Source: Irineochytrium annulatum
Taxonomy: Eukaryota; Chytridiomycota; Chytridiomycetes; Chytridiales; Chytridiaceae
DNA length: 20,837 bases
Direction: 5' to 3'
Assembly (NCBI GenBank): GCA_027600665.1
Contig: JADGJL010000450.1
Location: forward strand, 1 to 20,837
The notes below the pieces were generated by a model. It was given only the letters and a program-made list of their open reading frames with translations, did no database searches and was not told the DNA's origin. The position numbers and the translations under genes are program-made. Below are positions 1 to 9,469 of this stretch, one piece after another. How positions within the stretch are numbered: the first letter of the stretch is position 1; the number at the start of each line of letters is the position of its first letter.

Positions 1-566
1 GGTTGGAAACGACGATCAGGGCAGGGGCGTACGGCGGGGGGTCGAGCTGAGCGCAGGTCAGGTTGACGTGCTGCTCTGGTGCCTCTGGCGTCGGCTTCCT
101 CTAAGGAAAATGCAGCTGCTTTGCGCTCCGCCTAATATCACAATCGCGCGGCCGGCAGGGCAGCAGTAGCAATAGCAGTGGGAGTGGGAGTGAGGCTCAA
201 TGCGAGCAATACGAGCAGAGCTCAGCATCTCCTCTGAGATTTGCGCTCGCAATTCCCGCATGTCCCACACAGTTCCCACGGGCCGCAACTTCGGTGACGC
301 CAATGACAATCGGCGTCCATGCTGAAGAAGCGATTTAAAACGCGACGACGCTTTCACGTCAAGCAAAGCACGTCACGTTCGGAGGGAATCTTCTTGCGCG
401 CTGCAAATTTGTGACTTGCGAAGCCTCCATCCAAGCATAAAGCCAGCAGTTCCCAAGCCACCTCGCCCGTACCGTGGGGCACCAAAGTCCAAGCGCCAGT
501 CCAGATGACGAGTCCAGACTACCTCACTTTCCGGCGATCGTTGCCGATGCTACTGGACCCGGAAAT
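1..566. other. Left flank with no supported gene
   Basis: No convincing exon is seen. An open stretch on the minus strand (58-366) exists, but its composition is Ser/Arg/Cys-rich and matches nothing I recognise. A gene entering from the left on the minus strand, with a possible start near 323, cannot be excluded. The stretch ends at the target duplication of the Harbinger element. Confidence 0.4.
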
Positions 567-569
567 ATT
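567..569. repeat. Left target-site duplication (ATT)
   Basis: ATT directly precedes the left inverted repeat and is repeated directly after the right one (4267-4269). PIF/Harbinger elements make 3-bp duplications, usually TTA or TAA; ATT is a variant. Three bases alone could match by chance, but the match falls exactly at both repeat ends. Confidence 0.7.
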
Positions 570-594
570 AGGGCGTTTCAAACCTAGAATGCGG
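570..594 (+). repeat. Left terminal inverted repeat of Harbinger element
   Basis: Starts AGGGCGTTT and matches the reverse complement of 4242-4266 at 21 of 25 positions (mismatches at positions 10, 14, 18 and 23). These are the outer ends of the transposon. Confidence 0.88.
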
Positions 595-644
595 AGCAAT
601 TGGACTTGACCATGCAGAAAAACCAAAAAATCGGTAACTCACCT

Positions 645-729
645 CATTGGCTGAAATCCTGCAGGATTTCTGACTGTCTGCTTCATGATTTTTCATAGAG
701 TAGCTGAAAATGGTTTGAATCCATTGGCT
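645..729 (+). promoter_or_regulatory. Subterminal motifs: CATTGGCT copies and an 18-bp palindrome
   Basis: CATTGGCT occurs at 645-652 and 722-729, and again in the same orientation near the other end at 4210-4217. Between the first two lies a perfect 18-bp palindrome at 653-670 (GAAATCCT/GCAGGATTTC), directly abutting the first motif. The region also serves as the 5' flank of the Myb-like gene. Binding of transposase or Myb-like protein here is an inference. Confidence 0.4.
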
Positions 730-778
730 GCATCATCCTGCTCAGTGTTATCAACTGAAGAGCTCTCAATCCCATCGA

Positions 779-2197
779 ATGCGTCGCCCTGCGGAAAGCA
801 AGAGGCCGGTCGTCAAGGCACCGCCTCCAGCGCAGACCGTCCACACCGTCGTCCCGGCTCCTGAGCTCGCCTTTCCCGGCCTTCAACACCAAGTACCTTT
901 GCGGCCGTTGCAGCCGCAGGCGATATACGGATATCCGGGTTGGCCAAGCGCGTTCGCATTCCCCTCGCCAGCGCAGCCAGTTGGGCAGCCACGGGCGCAG
1001 CAGCAGAGCGCCCCGCCGCCCGCCAGCAACCCAGCACTGACGGAAACTCTCGCGGCATCAGCAGCGGCGCCAATGAAGGCCAACGGGAAGCAGAAGCCTC
1101 GGGAGCCCGACTGGGACGCTGACAAAAGCCTGACGACGGGCCTTAGTAGCCTGGAGGCCCTTGTGGAGTGGCTCAAGTTAGGCAACTTCCAGAGGTGAGA
1201 GCGGTAAGCAATTCATTGAGGCTAAAAGTGCGACCAGGTTAATTGGTGTCGCCGATAAAACGCAAAAGGGCCCGAACAGGAAGGACAACCCGACGAAGAA
1301 CGTCTTGTACCAGGAGGCGTCGGATTATCTGGCCACCGTGCATCAGCTCCATCGAAATGCGTCGGCTGTTTCGATCAAGTACACCGCACTTCTCCGGAGC
1401 TGGCGGGCGGCGCGTGGTTTGAGCAACGACACTGGAAGGGGGCTTACTGAGGAGGATTTGGTGGATTTGACCGAGGAGGAACAAGAAAGGAAGAAGGAGA
1501 ATTGGTTGCATGAGGAACGCTTGAAAATTTGCAAGGTCTGTATTTTATTGCACATGCTGCTTGTACTTATACTTACGCATATTTTTGTAAGGATTATGAC
1601 TTGGTTGATGCTGTTTTCGCTGACGCTGGGGGTGAGCCGACATGCAGCATTCAAGCTGCAGGTGACGATCGTGATTCTGATTCCTGGGACTCGCTGCGAA
1701 CCTCCCCGATGCCTAAAGACCTTGATTTTGACGAGTCCGCGCCGTCGGCTGCTCCGCCTAAGCCAACACCGGCCGCAACCACTCGACGGAACTCGATTGC
1801 GCCCGTCGTCGACAAGGAAAACCAGGAGTCGCGCCGCAAGCGAGCGAAGATTGATGGAGGGAAGGTGGAGGGACGGGAGGAGGCCATGCAACTTAAAAAC
1901 TTGGCGGACGTCTTCGTTAAAAAGTTTGAGAGGGATGCCGCGGCAAAGGAGATGGAGGTGGTGGAGTTAGTGAACATTGAGAAAAGTCGTCTGGAGCTGG
2001 AGAAAACTCGATGTGAGGAGGATAAGTTGAGGGAGGAGAGGCGGATGGAGCTGAAGAATCGGAGGCTGAAGTTGGAGGAGGACGAACGGAGTCGGCGGCT
2101 GGCTCTGGAGGAGCGCAAGACTGCCGTGGCACTATTTAAGGAGCTTCGCGACGCTGGCATGAGCGTGGAGGATGCTAGAGCTATTGCAGAGTTGTGA
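779..2197 (+). CDS. Harbinger Myb/SANT-like (trihelix-type) DNA-binding protein, 439 aa
   Basis: Spliced model: 779-1194, 1238-1535, 1592-2197. The two introns are 43 and 56 bp (GTGAGA..CCAG and GTCTGT..TAAG), and all phases agree. The Pro/Ala/Gln-rich N-terminus (about residues 1-110) is followed by a Myb/SANT-like helical region around residues 125-205, split by intron 1 inside it (WLKLGNFQR joined to LIGV). An acidic linker and a long charged coiled-coil C-terminus (about 330-420, rich in E, K and R, with LELEK and LKLEEDE) complete it. This layout is that of the DNA-binding partner encoded beside Harbinger transposases, which it probably helps target to the element ends. The start is the first ATG in the open frame, about 185 bp inside the left repeat. 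It converges on the transposase gene. Family assignment rests mainly on context and layout. Confidence 0.78.
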
Positions 2198-2247
2198 GGA
2201 TATTTTGCAGAGTGGTGGGTACTGTTCTGATGGAACTTTTACTTATT

Positions 2248-2253
2248 TTTATT
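2248..2253 (-). terminator. Poly(A) signal of the transposase gene (AATAAA on minus)
   Basis: TTTATT on the plus strand reads AATAAA on the minus strand, about 195 bp beyond the transposase stop. It lies upstream of the plus-strand signal at 2407-2412, so the two convergent transcripts should overlap. Confidence 0.4.
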
Positions 2254-2406
2254 AACGTGTTGTTTTCGGATCGAGTATCTTCGCTTTTGTAGTATTTGTC
2301 TGATTAGCTGGAACTTTGGATTTTCCACTGTATATATATATATTTATATGAGTTTGCACACAGCGAAGCTTATCTAGGGATTAGCTAAATAACTGGAGCA
2401 TAGCTA

Positions 2407-2412
2407 AATAAA
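2407..2412 (+). terminator. Poly(A) signal of the Myb-like gene (AATAAA)
   Basis: Perfect AATAAA 210 bp after the Myb-like stop codon and 37 bp before the stop codon of the opposing transposase gene. Confidence 0.5.
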
Positions 2413-2448
2413 GCCATATTCCTTTTAATCTCGTCGACGGACTTCGCC

Positions 2449-4052
2449 TTACTCTCGAGGACCAGCTACTTTTTCCATTAACCATTGCCTCCTGGCCTCT
2501 CCCATAGCCTTTGACGTCCTACGGTTAACATCCACGTCGTCCTCATCAAAAACATAATTCCTCCATTCCTCTCCAAACTCGGCCTCTAACTCCTCGTCGA
2601 CCGCCCGCATTTCATTGATCCATTCTTCTTCAACATCGTCATGTGCTGAAACCATTAAGTTGTGGATGATGCAACAGCATAGCATAATCAGGCAGGCAAA
2701 TTGAACAGAAACGACCTTGTCATCATTTATAATAACGCGTAAATCTCGAAGACATGAAAACCTCGCTTTCAGCAATCCAAATGTATTTTCAATCACATAT
2801 CGCAGCTGTGCAACTTTGGTGTTGAAAATCGACTGCTGGACGGTAAGGCGCCCGTTCCGAGGCTTCTTGAAACACGGGATAATGTGCTTGTCAATAGAAT
2901 AGCCTTAGCAAATTGTTAAAAATTAAATTATCGCAAACACGTTGAGATATACCCGAATCCGCAAGGAGGTATTCCGTATCGTTGAAGAAACGTCCAGGAT
3001 ATTTTGCGAGATCGCTATTTCGAAATACTCGTTGATCGTGGGTAGAACCCGGCCAACCAAAGTTGAGGTATTGAATTTTATAATCTAAATCAGAAACCGC
3101 GAAGCCCGTTATTCCGTAGTTATTCTTTCGAGTAAAGTAATTTTTTGATGATCCTCGAGCTGCGGCGGGCTTTTGAAATAGAGGCACAACCGTTCCGTCG
3201 ATAAATCCAAGACAATTAGGGAATCCTTTATGGTTTCGCAAATTTAATCTCGCCCTCTCCGGGTCTCTACCCAGGAAAATCCTGTCCGACACGCGCTTTC
3301 GTTCTTCTCCCTGCGGCCACTTCAAATTCGTCGTTTCCAGCGCCAAAATCGCTTTCATACATCGGCGCATGTAAATATACAAAGTTCCTTCCGCAATGCC
3401 ACAGGCCCGCACAATGCTTCCAACAGAGCCCCCGTTGCCATTGTACCCAAATCTCTTCAGCGCCGCCGTCAGCTGAACATCCACGGGCGCTTGGGGGCAA
3501 GTTGACGCGTTGTAGAATACACGATCGTTCTCAATCAAAGACACAAGCTGATGAAATGAGCTCGGTTTCATCCTGAGTTCTTGTTTGAAACGCTTGTCGT
3601 CCAGGGACACTCGCCATTCGCGTAGAGATGGTGCCCGCAGAACCACGTGTGTTCTGGTATTTAAATACCGTCGAGAAAGAACGTCTTCCAATGCTGCCCG
3701 CAGCACTTCAGATCGTGGGTGGTATTGAGTCCGTAGTAAAAGTGCAAGGTCCCAATCTTCTCCAAAGAGACATTGGCGCAGAGCCAATTCGGGATCCCGC
3801 CCTGCCAGTATAGATGCTACGGCGATGGCATTAGCCACAAATAGTGAAATATTCCAAACCGGCTATGATTGTGTCCTCCTCGACTTGAGACGGAAGGCCA
3901 AACATTGCGAGAAATATATCATCAGGGTTCGCATCCAGCGCAAATAAAGCGTAACAAAAGCGCACTAGCGCGCGTTCTTCGGCCTCGCTGGCCTCGGCAA
4001 TCTCGCTTTCGAGCTGGCGGATTGCCCACTGCCGCTCTGAAATGCGAGGCAT
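2449..4052 (-). CDS. PIF/Harbinger DDE transposase, 503 aa
   Basis: Minus-strand model: exons 4052-3860, 3816-2953 and 2903-2449. Intron 1 (43 bp, GTTTGG..CGTAG, branch-like CTAAT) joins DTIIA to ASILAGRDP. Intron 2 is 49 bp (GTATAT..CTAAG). The protein cuts and joins DNA at the element ends. Motifs in order: a helix-turn-helix-like region (FGYNGNGGSVGSIVRACG), the first Asp in GFIDGTVVPL, the second Asp in WPGSTHDQRVF, LLADSGY across intron 2, the Glu in IENTFGLLKARF, and the typical CCCIIHNL near the end. Start: the first ATG of the open frame (MPRISERQW). Without intron 1 the frame appears broken near 3831, so a naive call would miss the N-terminus. Length fits the family. It forms a convergent pair with the Myb-like gene. 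Confidence 0.9.
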
Positions 4053-4063
4053 CTCGTTGGACT

Positions 4064-4107
4064 CTCAAGCCTTCACTAACGCCTTCGCTCAAGCCTTGGC
4101 TCAAGCC
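4064..4107. repeat. CTCAAGCC x3 subterminal direct repeats
   Basis: CTCAAGCC occurs at 4064-4071, 4088-4095 and 4100-4107 (spacings 24 and 12 bp), just upstream of the transposase start and about 160 bp inside the right end. They may be promoter or transposase-binding sites; this is inference. Confidence 0.4.
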
Positions 4108-4241
4108 ACGGACAGATTGAAGGGGCTTCAAAGCTGGAGGCTGCGCGAAGATAGTGCGAAAATCGCTGCATCGACGCGAAGTCAAGGCGTCTCAAACCGA
4201 ACGCACGTTCATTGGCTAATTTTGCACCATTCATTGACCAC

Positions 4242-4266
4242 CCCCATTTTAGCTTTAAAACGCCCT
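4242..4266 (-). repeat. Right terminal inverted repeat of Harbinger element
   Basis: Reverse complement begins AGGGCGTTTTAAAGCTAAAA and pairs with 570-594. The ATT duplication follows directly. Confidence 0.88.
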
Positions 4267-4269
4267 ATT
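4267..4269. repeat. Right target-site duplication (ATT)
   Basis: Second copy of the 3-bp duplication flanking the Harbinger element; the first is at 567-569. Confidence 0.7.
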
Positions 4270-4858
4270 GTGTTTGAACACATTAGTTTTATCAAGCTGT
4301 TTGGGTTGGGGCACCGACGCGCGGCTTCCAGCAATCTGCATTTGACCTAGCCTAAGTTGCGTCCAACGCTCGTTGCTAGCCTGCCCAGACGCTGCACACA
4401 TCAGCCCTGGATGTGTCATTGACTCGTAATTCATTGCGTTTACCCTGAACATCCTTCGCCGGCTCCAAATGCAAGTGAGTCACTCGACAGTTGTGGCACC
4501 ACAATGCATCAACTCTGACATTAGCAAAATCGTATCAATTGCAAAAATGCGAGCACAACAAACAATGAAAAATTTCATTATAAAGCGCAGACGAAATGGC
4601 ACCAGTATCGCATTAAAGGATGCCCATCTCTCGGGATCAGAAGTAATCGAAACAGCAGCGAGCAAACAAAAGGGGGGACTTTTTCCCTGACCCACCAACC
4701 CAGGTCCCCTCTCTCCCTCTCATTCCACCTCGGCCGATTATCGCCCGCGAAAAGGATCAGAATGAGAATGTGGACCATGACATGGCATCGTACGGATTGT
4801 CAAAAAGAAGAGACGGGATTAGCGAGGGGTGACGAGAAATCACTTCGAAGAAAGAACT
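4270..4858. other. Intergenic stretch, nothing recognised
   Basis: No open frame here has recognisable protein character, and no RNA gene or terminal repeats are seen. It separates the Harbinger element from the tRNA-like repeat. Confidence 0.4.
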
Positions 4859-4872
4859 AAAAAAAAAAATTG

Positions 4873-4955
4873 GTAACTCCGCATCGGGGAATCGAACCCT
4901 GGTCATGAAAGTACGAGGAGCGAAGCCACCCCTAAGCCACTGGACTCCTAAGCCA
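4873..4955 (-). pseudogene. Decayed tRNA-Glu-like copy (tRNA pseudogene or SINE head)
   Basis: The first 33 bases (4873-4905) match 9665-9697, the 3' end and trailer of the intact tRNA-Glu, with one mismatch (4900). This includes the T-arm and a perfect B box, GGTTCGATTCC, on the minus strand. The TGAAAG of the anticodon loop follows after a 6-base loss. Further on, TGGCTTAGGGG resembles an A box and CCACTGGAC resembles the tRNA 5' region. The 5' acceptor bases no longer pair with the 3' ATGCGGA, so it is not a working tRNA. An 11-base A run at 4859-4869 would be a pol III terminator on the minus strand. It is either a tRNA pseudogene or the head of a tRNA-derived short interspersed element. 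Confidence 0.6.
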
Positions 4956-5050
4956 CCAGTCTATCAGCGAGCGCGAAGCGCGAAGCCACAGACCGACGGC
5001 GCTTGCCCTCCTCAAGTAAATTACCGTGAGCGCGTAGCGTGAAGCCACAA
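4921..5050 (-). repeat. GTGGCTT repeat cluster
   Basis: On the minus strand GTGGCTT occurs five times within 130 bp. Three copies continue into related CG-rich words, for example GTGGCTTCGCGCTTCGCGCT and GTGGCTTCACGCTACGCGCT. The two nearest the tRNA-like copy overlap its A-box region. This suggests stepwise duplication of an A-box-bearing unit, or a short dispersed repeat family. Confidence 0.5.
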
Positions 5051-5594
5051 GAAACCTTGCCAACCTCCAACATACAACGAGCACGCTCTCTCGCAATCAC
5101 CTTTCAATAACATAATAACATATCCCAGCGCCATTGGCACTGCCTTCGTTGGTGAGATTGTCGACCACGACCACTCACCGCCAACACTTCGACTTTCTGG
5201 ACTTCTGGTGTTAATTAAGTGATGACTCAGATCGTAGACTTTGCCTGTTCTTTTAGACTTCTCTGATTTTTGGCTTTAGAGAGGGTAATTCTCTATTTTG
5301 TCCTTACTTTGATATTTACTTTTGGGAATTGGACATTGATGGGTGGCATGGACAGGCAGGGGCGGGTTTAAAGGGAGAAGGCCATGCCGTTTAGCATCTG
5401 ATTGCTGCCAACTGGCCTCAGACCAGGTAGTTAGTCTCTTCCCCTCCTCCTTCAAAATCAGCCTCGCGGCCTTCGATGGCGCGCGAACATCGCAGACATC
5501 CCCATCCACTTCACCGATCCGATCCCCACCACGGACCACGGACCATGCCGAGCAGTGGATGTACCAGCCGGGGCTCTGCGCTCCACCCTTCGCT
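5051..5594. other. Unassigned upstream region of the recombinase-like gene
   Basis: No exon could be assigned. An open plus-strand stretch from about 5343 has Pro/Arg/Ser-rich composition and no recognisable motif. It may be 5' flank or untranslated leader of the gene starting near 5976. Confidence 0.3.
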
Positions 5595-5667
5595 AACCCC
5601 TGTGTCCTTCCCGTATCGCCCGCATGGACGCAACCCCTGTGTCCTTCCCGTATCGCCCCATGGACCC
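5595..5667. repeat. 37-bp tandem duplication
   Basis: A unit starting AACCCCTGTGTCCTTCCCGT at 5595 is repeated at 5632. The second copy lacks one base near its end and differs slightly. It is a recent local duplication with no assigned function. Confidence 0.75.
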
Positions 5668-7112
5668 AAGCGCAACGCAGATCGTGATGACACGTTTGAC
5701 GGCTGGTTTGAAGGCTGAAGGTCTGGACACAATCCAAATGGCTGTGCTTGTAAATTCCCACGAAGCGGATAGCTATTCACCATAAGCACCACAGGCCTTT
5801 TCGTTACTCGTCCTTCTGTCCCGCCTTATCATCCCCCACATCCTCCACCTCTCCCCTCGCGAGCCCCTCTGGACCTCCTCCGGCGACGTCGACACCAACA
5901 GCGTCGTCGGCGCCTTCAACCTCGTCCGTACCTGCGGGCTCAACGTCCTCAAGCTCGTCCCCTCCCGTTTCCGCCATGTCTCGCCCCAAGCCTAGACGAA
6001 GCAAGTCTGGCCGTGAGCTTGAAGAGGCGCTGCAGTTGGGCTTTGAAGACGCAATCGCCGCCGCCCATGGACTGACGGTCAGCAAGCGGCTCAGCCCTCC
6101 GAGTCAGGCGATACACGATCGAGTATTCGCCCACTGGCTCACCTTCAATGAGCTGCGCGCCGAAAAATCAGGACTTCCTCGGCATGATAAGGACAGCGTT
6201 CTTGCGACGATACCCACCCAAGGTATATCCGACGCAAAACATTTTTTATTAATAAACTGCATTTTGTATCCATTGAAGGTGTCGTCATCGTCTTCGCCGA
6301 AGATCTTTGCGGCGTAACACAGGGAATAATCAAGGAAGCCCCGCCCTCGATACCGTTTTGAAAAAATTGTTCATCCTATTCGCCATGGTTAGCACTTTAT
6401 CCTTTTCCAAGATTGATTTTCTTTCTCCTTCTATCTCTTTCTATCGCAGTTTCAGAACAGAGCCAAGCTCGAAATCCCCAAAGCTACCCGGCAGAACGCG
6501 CTTAACGTAAGAAGCCAGTCAAGTGAACAACACTTCTGATGAACACTGTTGGAGGGGATGGACGATCTGGCCTTCATCCGTGATCGTCAGAGACTCCGTC
6601 CTAGTATGCGACCTCGACCTGCAACTGAACGAGCCGTTGTGCACCGGTAAGATGCTGTATTCTGCTACGCCGAGGGTCGTCTCCGTTCGGACGTACCTGG
6701 TCGCCTCTGGCTTAACCATCTTAGCTTCTGGCCAGCACCAGAGCAACGGAGCAACCCCCTGTGCCTTGAGCAGCACATGGCCGGGTCAAGTTCGTCCTGG
6801 TCCGCGGATATAAAGCAACCAGAGCCAGTAGGGTACATGACACTTCGCCCTGTGCTCCAGATGCTCAGGCAGCAGATGGACGCGGAGATTCGTCACAGCT
6901 GAGCGACTGCGTTTGAATCTTGAATCGCATGCATTCAATTCCTTATAACTGTTCTCGTGCTGGTTGTGCTCCAGCGGGTTGCATTCACTCTGCACGAGTT
7001 CCCGACGCTCGGCCTCTTAGCCAGTAAGCCTCTTGGCCTCGCAAAGAGTCACAGGTGTACAGGAATTTAGCCCGGCGCGGCTTGTGCCTAAGTTTGACCA
7101 CTAGCACCTTCT

Positions 7113-7180
7113 GGGATCACTGATGACTGATTAACATTACTGATGAACATCACTGATCACTGATTTGCATCACTGATCCC
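7113..7180. repeat. CACTGAT-rich direct and inverted repeat cluster
   Basis: CACTGAT or ACTGAT words occur six times in 68 bp. The outer copies, GGGATCACTGAT and ATCACTGATCCC, form an imperfect inverted pair. Immediately after it, ATCGC-TTTTT-GCGAT can form a perfect 5-bp hairpin. Confidence 0.55.
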
Positions 7181-7228
7181 ATCGCTTTTTGCGATCTGAT
7201 GGGAGCCTAGTGGCAGCCTCCAGCCAGG

Positions 7229-7235
7229 TATAAAA
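7229..7235 (+). promoter_or_regulatory. TATA box inside the long intron
   Basis: TATAAAA occurs within the 895-bp intron about 170 bp before the next exon. It could belong to an inserted element's own promoter, or be an alternative promoter for the downstream exons. No transcript is implied by sequence alone. Confidence 0.3.
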
Positions 7236-9469
7236 CATCTGTCTGTTGGAGGTGGGAGGTTCAGTCCCTCCATCCCATCCTACCTCGTCGGCTTCCTCCA
7301 CTCCACCGACACTTCACCTTCGGACACGCGTTGGGACTTGCTCAAGCAACCCTCCGAGGACGAACAAGAGCGATAAACACTTCCCATCTTGTCGGCCGCA
7401 GTGGGTGTCAACGTACGGGGTCTCAAAGTACGGGTTGCACACCAAGGCCCAGGAGAAGGTGACGGTGCCGATCAAGAACGTGGGCACGCTCATTCAAGAG
7501 CTGTTCTGTGGGGAGGTTGATTATACGCACTTCCAGGTTTGTTACGTATCTTTGATTTGTGGGTTTATTTGATACTTATTCAGACTTAGAGTACAAGTGG
7601 CTGCGGCTGCCTGCCTGATGGTAGATTCCTGCAGCAGGACGGGCAAAATAGTCTTGTCAACCTCTTACCTTGGCAGTGCTGATCTAAAGCAAACAATGGT
7701 CTGGGAGGACATCGACTTTTACCTGACGGCCCACACGAGACGGACCGCACCGAATTCCCTATCACCATCATCGTACGCAGCCGAAACCTTAAGGGCAAGC
7801 GTAACGCCGAGAGAGATAGGTAAGGTCTTACTATAGCCTGCGAATGCGTTGATGCCTGAATGCCGTAGGAAAGAGACCGCTCTCCCCCATGAACCCATGT
7901 TATCAATCTCAACGTCGACAGTCAACTACCTCCTCGTCCTTCCTTTTGCAGCCAACGTGTTTGCAGAGGACATCACGTTTCAGCTGCTGGCCAACGGCTC
8001 GCTGCACCCGAGGAAGGGTTACGTTGTGCTCGGCAAGCGAGGAGAAGTTCCTTGCCACCCCGTTTTTGTCACCGACAGGACGACCGCAGCCCCGATGAAC
8101 GGGGAGCAGCTAAATGATGCCATATCATTCGTTGGTCTCCTTGCCGGGGTAGTAGTTTGTGTTAGCAATTCTAACATGTATTTCGAAGGCAATTTGAGCT
8201 GTTACTCGCTGCGCCGCTGCGGGGCTCAGGCTATGGAGGCAGCCGGAGTTGATAAGGACGTTCGTCGACGGGCTATGATCCGCGCTCGACCATTTTCGTA
8301 AGTGTTCCCCCGAATCAGTCTGTTTCCGTCTTCGGTCCTATCCTATCCTGATTTTCTTATTTTTGTATTCAGGAACGCTATCGAGCCCAATTGGGACAAA
8401 CGGCCATTCAGGATATAGTGCGGGGCAGGACGGAGAATCTATCGACCATACAGGTAATGGTTTATGTCGCAATTTGAGCTCACGCGCTACAATTGACCAA
8501 TTGCTCATACACTCTAATGAACCCTACGGCGCACAGCGACGCGCCGAAGAGACTTTCTTTAGCCGGCATGAGAAAACTGCTAGATTCGGAGGAGGTTGTC
8601 GCGGTTGCGGCGGCTTACACTGAGGTGATAATATTTTGAGTTGCCATGGTGTTGACGTTTACAGAAAAAGAAGGAGATCCTTCAGGTGTGCCCCAGCATC
8701 AACATGGCTTAGCGGCTCGGCTTGGATGGGGAGTTGGCAAGCGCCAAAAAGCTCTTGGAAACGGTTTTTCGGACGGCTTACAATTACGCCTTTAACCAAG
8801 ATCGGGAGGAATACTCTCGCCGTCGCAAGGAGGCTGTGTCCCCAGCCGCCGAGGAGGATGCTCCTCAAATGGAGAAGGGTTTGGAGGACCTTATTGACGG
8901 TAAGAGATTGTATCTGGTGGATCCTAAAGAACCCGCTACCGATGTGGACAACAGACAATGATCTCGTTCTCTCCCGAAGCGACTCAGTTTCATCGACTTT
9001 GGGCTTATCAAACAGAACCCGTCGGCGGATATTTGGAGATTTCTCCAAGGGGACTTTGACGGAAAACGCGTGCAGATCCAGCAGGAGCTGTTCACATACT
9101 TGACATCCGACCCGCGGCCGTTCTACGCTAACGAGGAGCCAACGCTGGAAGGACCGTTCTGCGAGAAGTGGTTGGTCCTCCGTTAATTAAAGCTAACGGG
9201 TCCTAGAACACCGACGCGCTCTGGCGTCATGGCATCGCACACACATTCATGTGCCGAGAAGGCGTTCAATAAGGAGAACGGAAGAGGGGGGATTTATTGC
9301 TACCTATGCGGCGAATGGTGTGTTTACTACCTTATACCATACACTTAATAGGCCACAGGAAGCTCAAGTCCGAGTATGAGATCGACGCATCAAGGCACTA
9401 CCAAGCCATGGCCGTCACGAAACGCGGCGCTCTGCCCGTTCTGTGTCTATGATGAGGACGTAACATGGA

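Larger units (their letters stand above)
570..4266. mobile_element. Complete PIF/Harbinger DNA transposon, 3697 bp
   Basis: The element is bounded by 25-bp terminal inverted repeats starting AGGGCGTTT and by the target duplication ATT. It carries the two genes typical of the superfamily in tail-to-tail order: a Myb/SANT-like protein (779-2197, +) and a DDE transposase (2449-4052, -). In known Harbinger systems the Myb-like partner binds DNA and helps bring the transposase to the nucleus and to the element ends. Both genes can be spliced into uninterrupted frames, and the transposase keeps its recognisable D, D and E motifs. The copy therefore looks young and possibly autonomous. Activity itself cannot be read from the sequence. 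Confidence 0.88.
6507..7401 (+). other. 895-bp intron of the recombinase-like pseudogene, probably carrying an insertion
   Basis: A good donor (AAC/GTAAGA) and acceptor (GGCCGCAG/TGG) in matching phase join QNALN to WVSTYGVSKYGL. The gene's other introns are 40-103 bp, so about 840 bp of extra DNA sits inside. It holds a TATA box, a CACTGAT-rich cluster, and the similar words TGTTGGAGGGG (6548) and TGTTGGAGGTG (7244). No protein-coding character is seen. A solo LTR or non-autonomous element is possible; ends and target duplication were not found. Confidence 0.5.

Noticed and set aside
58..366. Open minus-strand frame of about 100 codons at the left edge
   Set aside because: Cys/Ser/Arg-rich, no motif and no clear splice partner; most likely chance in GC-rich DNA.
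1343..2160. Long open frames antisense to the Myb-like gene
   Set aside because: Shadow frames of the charged, purine-rich coiled-coil coding strand. They show Ser/Arg runs and no homology-like features.
3831..3863. Apparent frameshift in the transposase
   Set aside because: A 43-bp GT-AG intron with a branch site restores a single frame, so no lesion is needed.
7113..7180. C/D-box snoRNA suggested by TGATGA and CTGA words
   Set aside because: The words come from a local repeat cluster and lack correct C/D spacing and a closing stem.
6548..7387. Solo LTR bounded by TGTT and AACA inside the long intron
   Set aside because: TGTTGG at 6548 and AACA near 7379 could be ends, but the flanking bases are not a matching target duplication. 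Kept only as a possibility.
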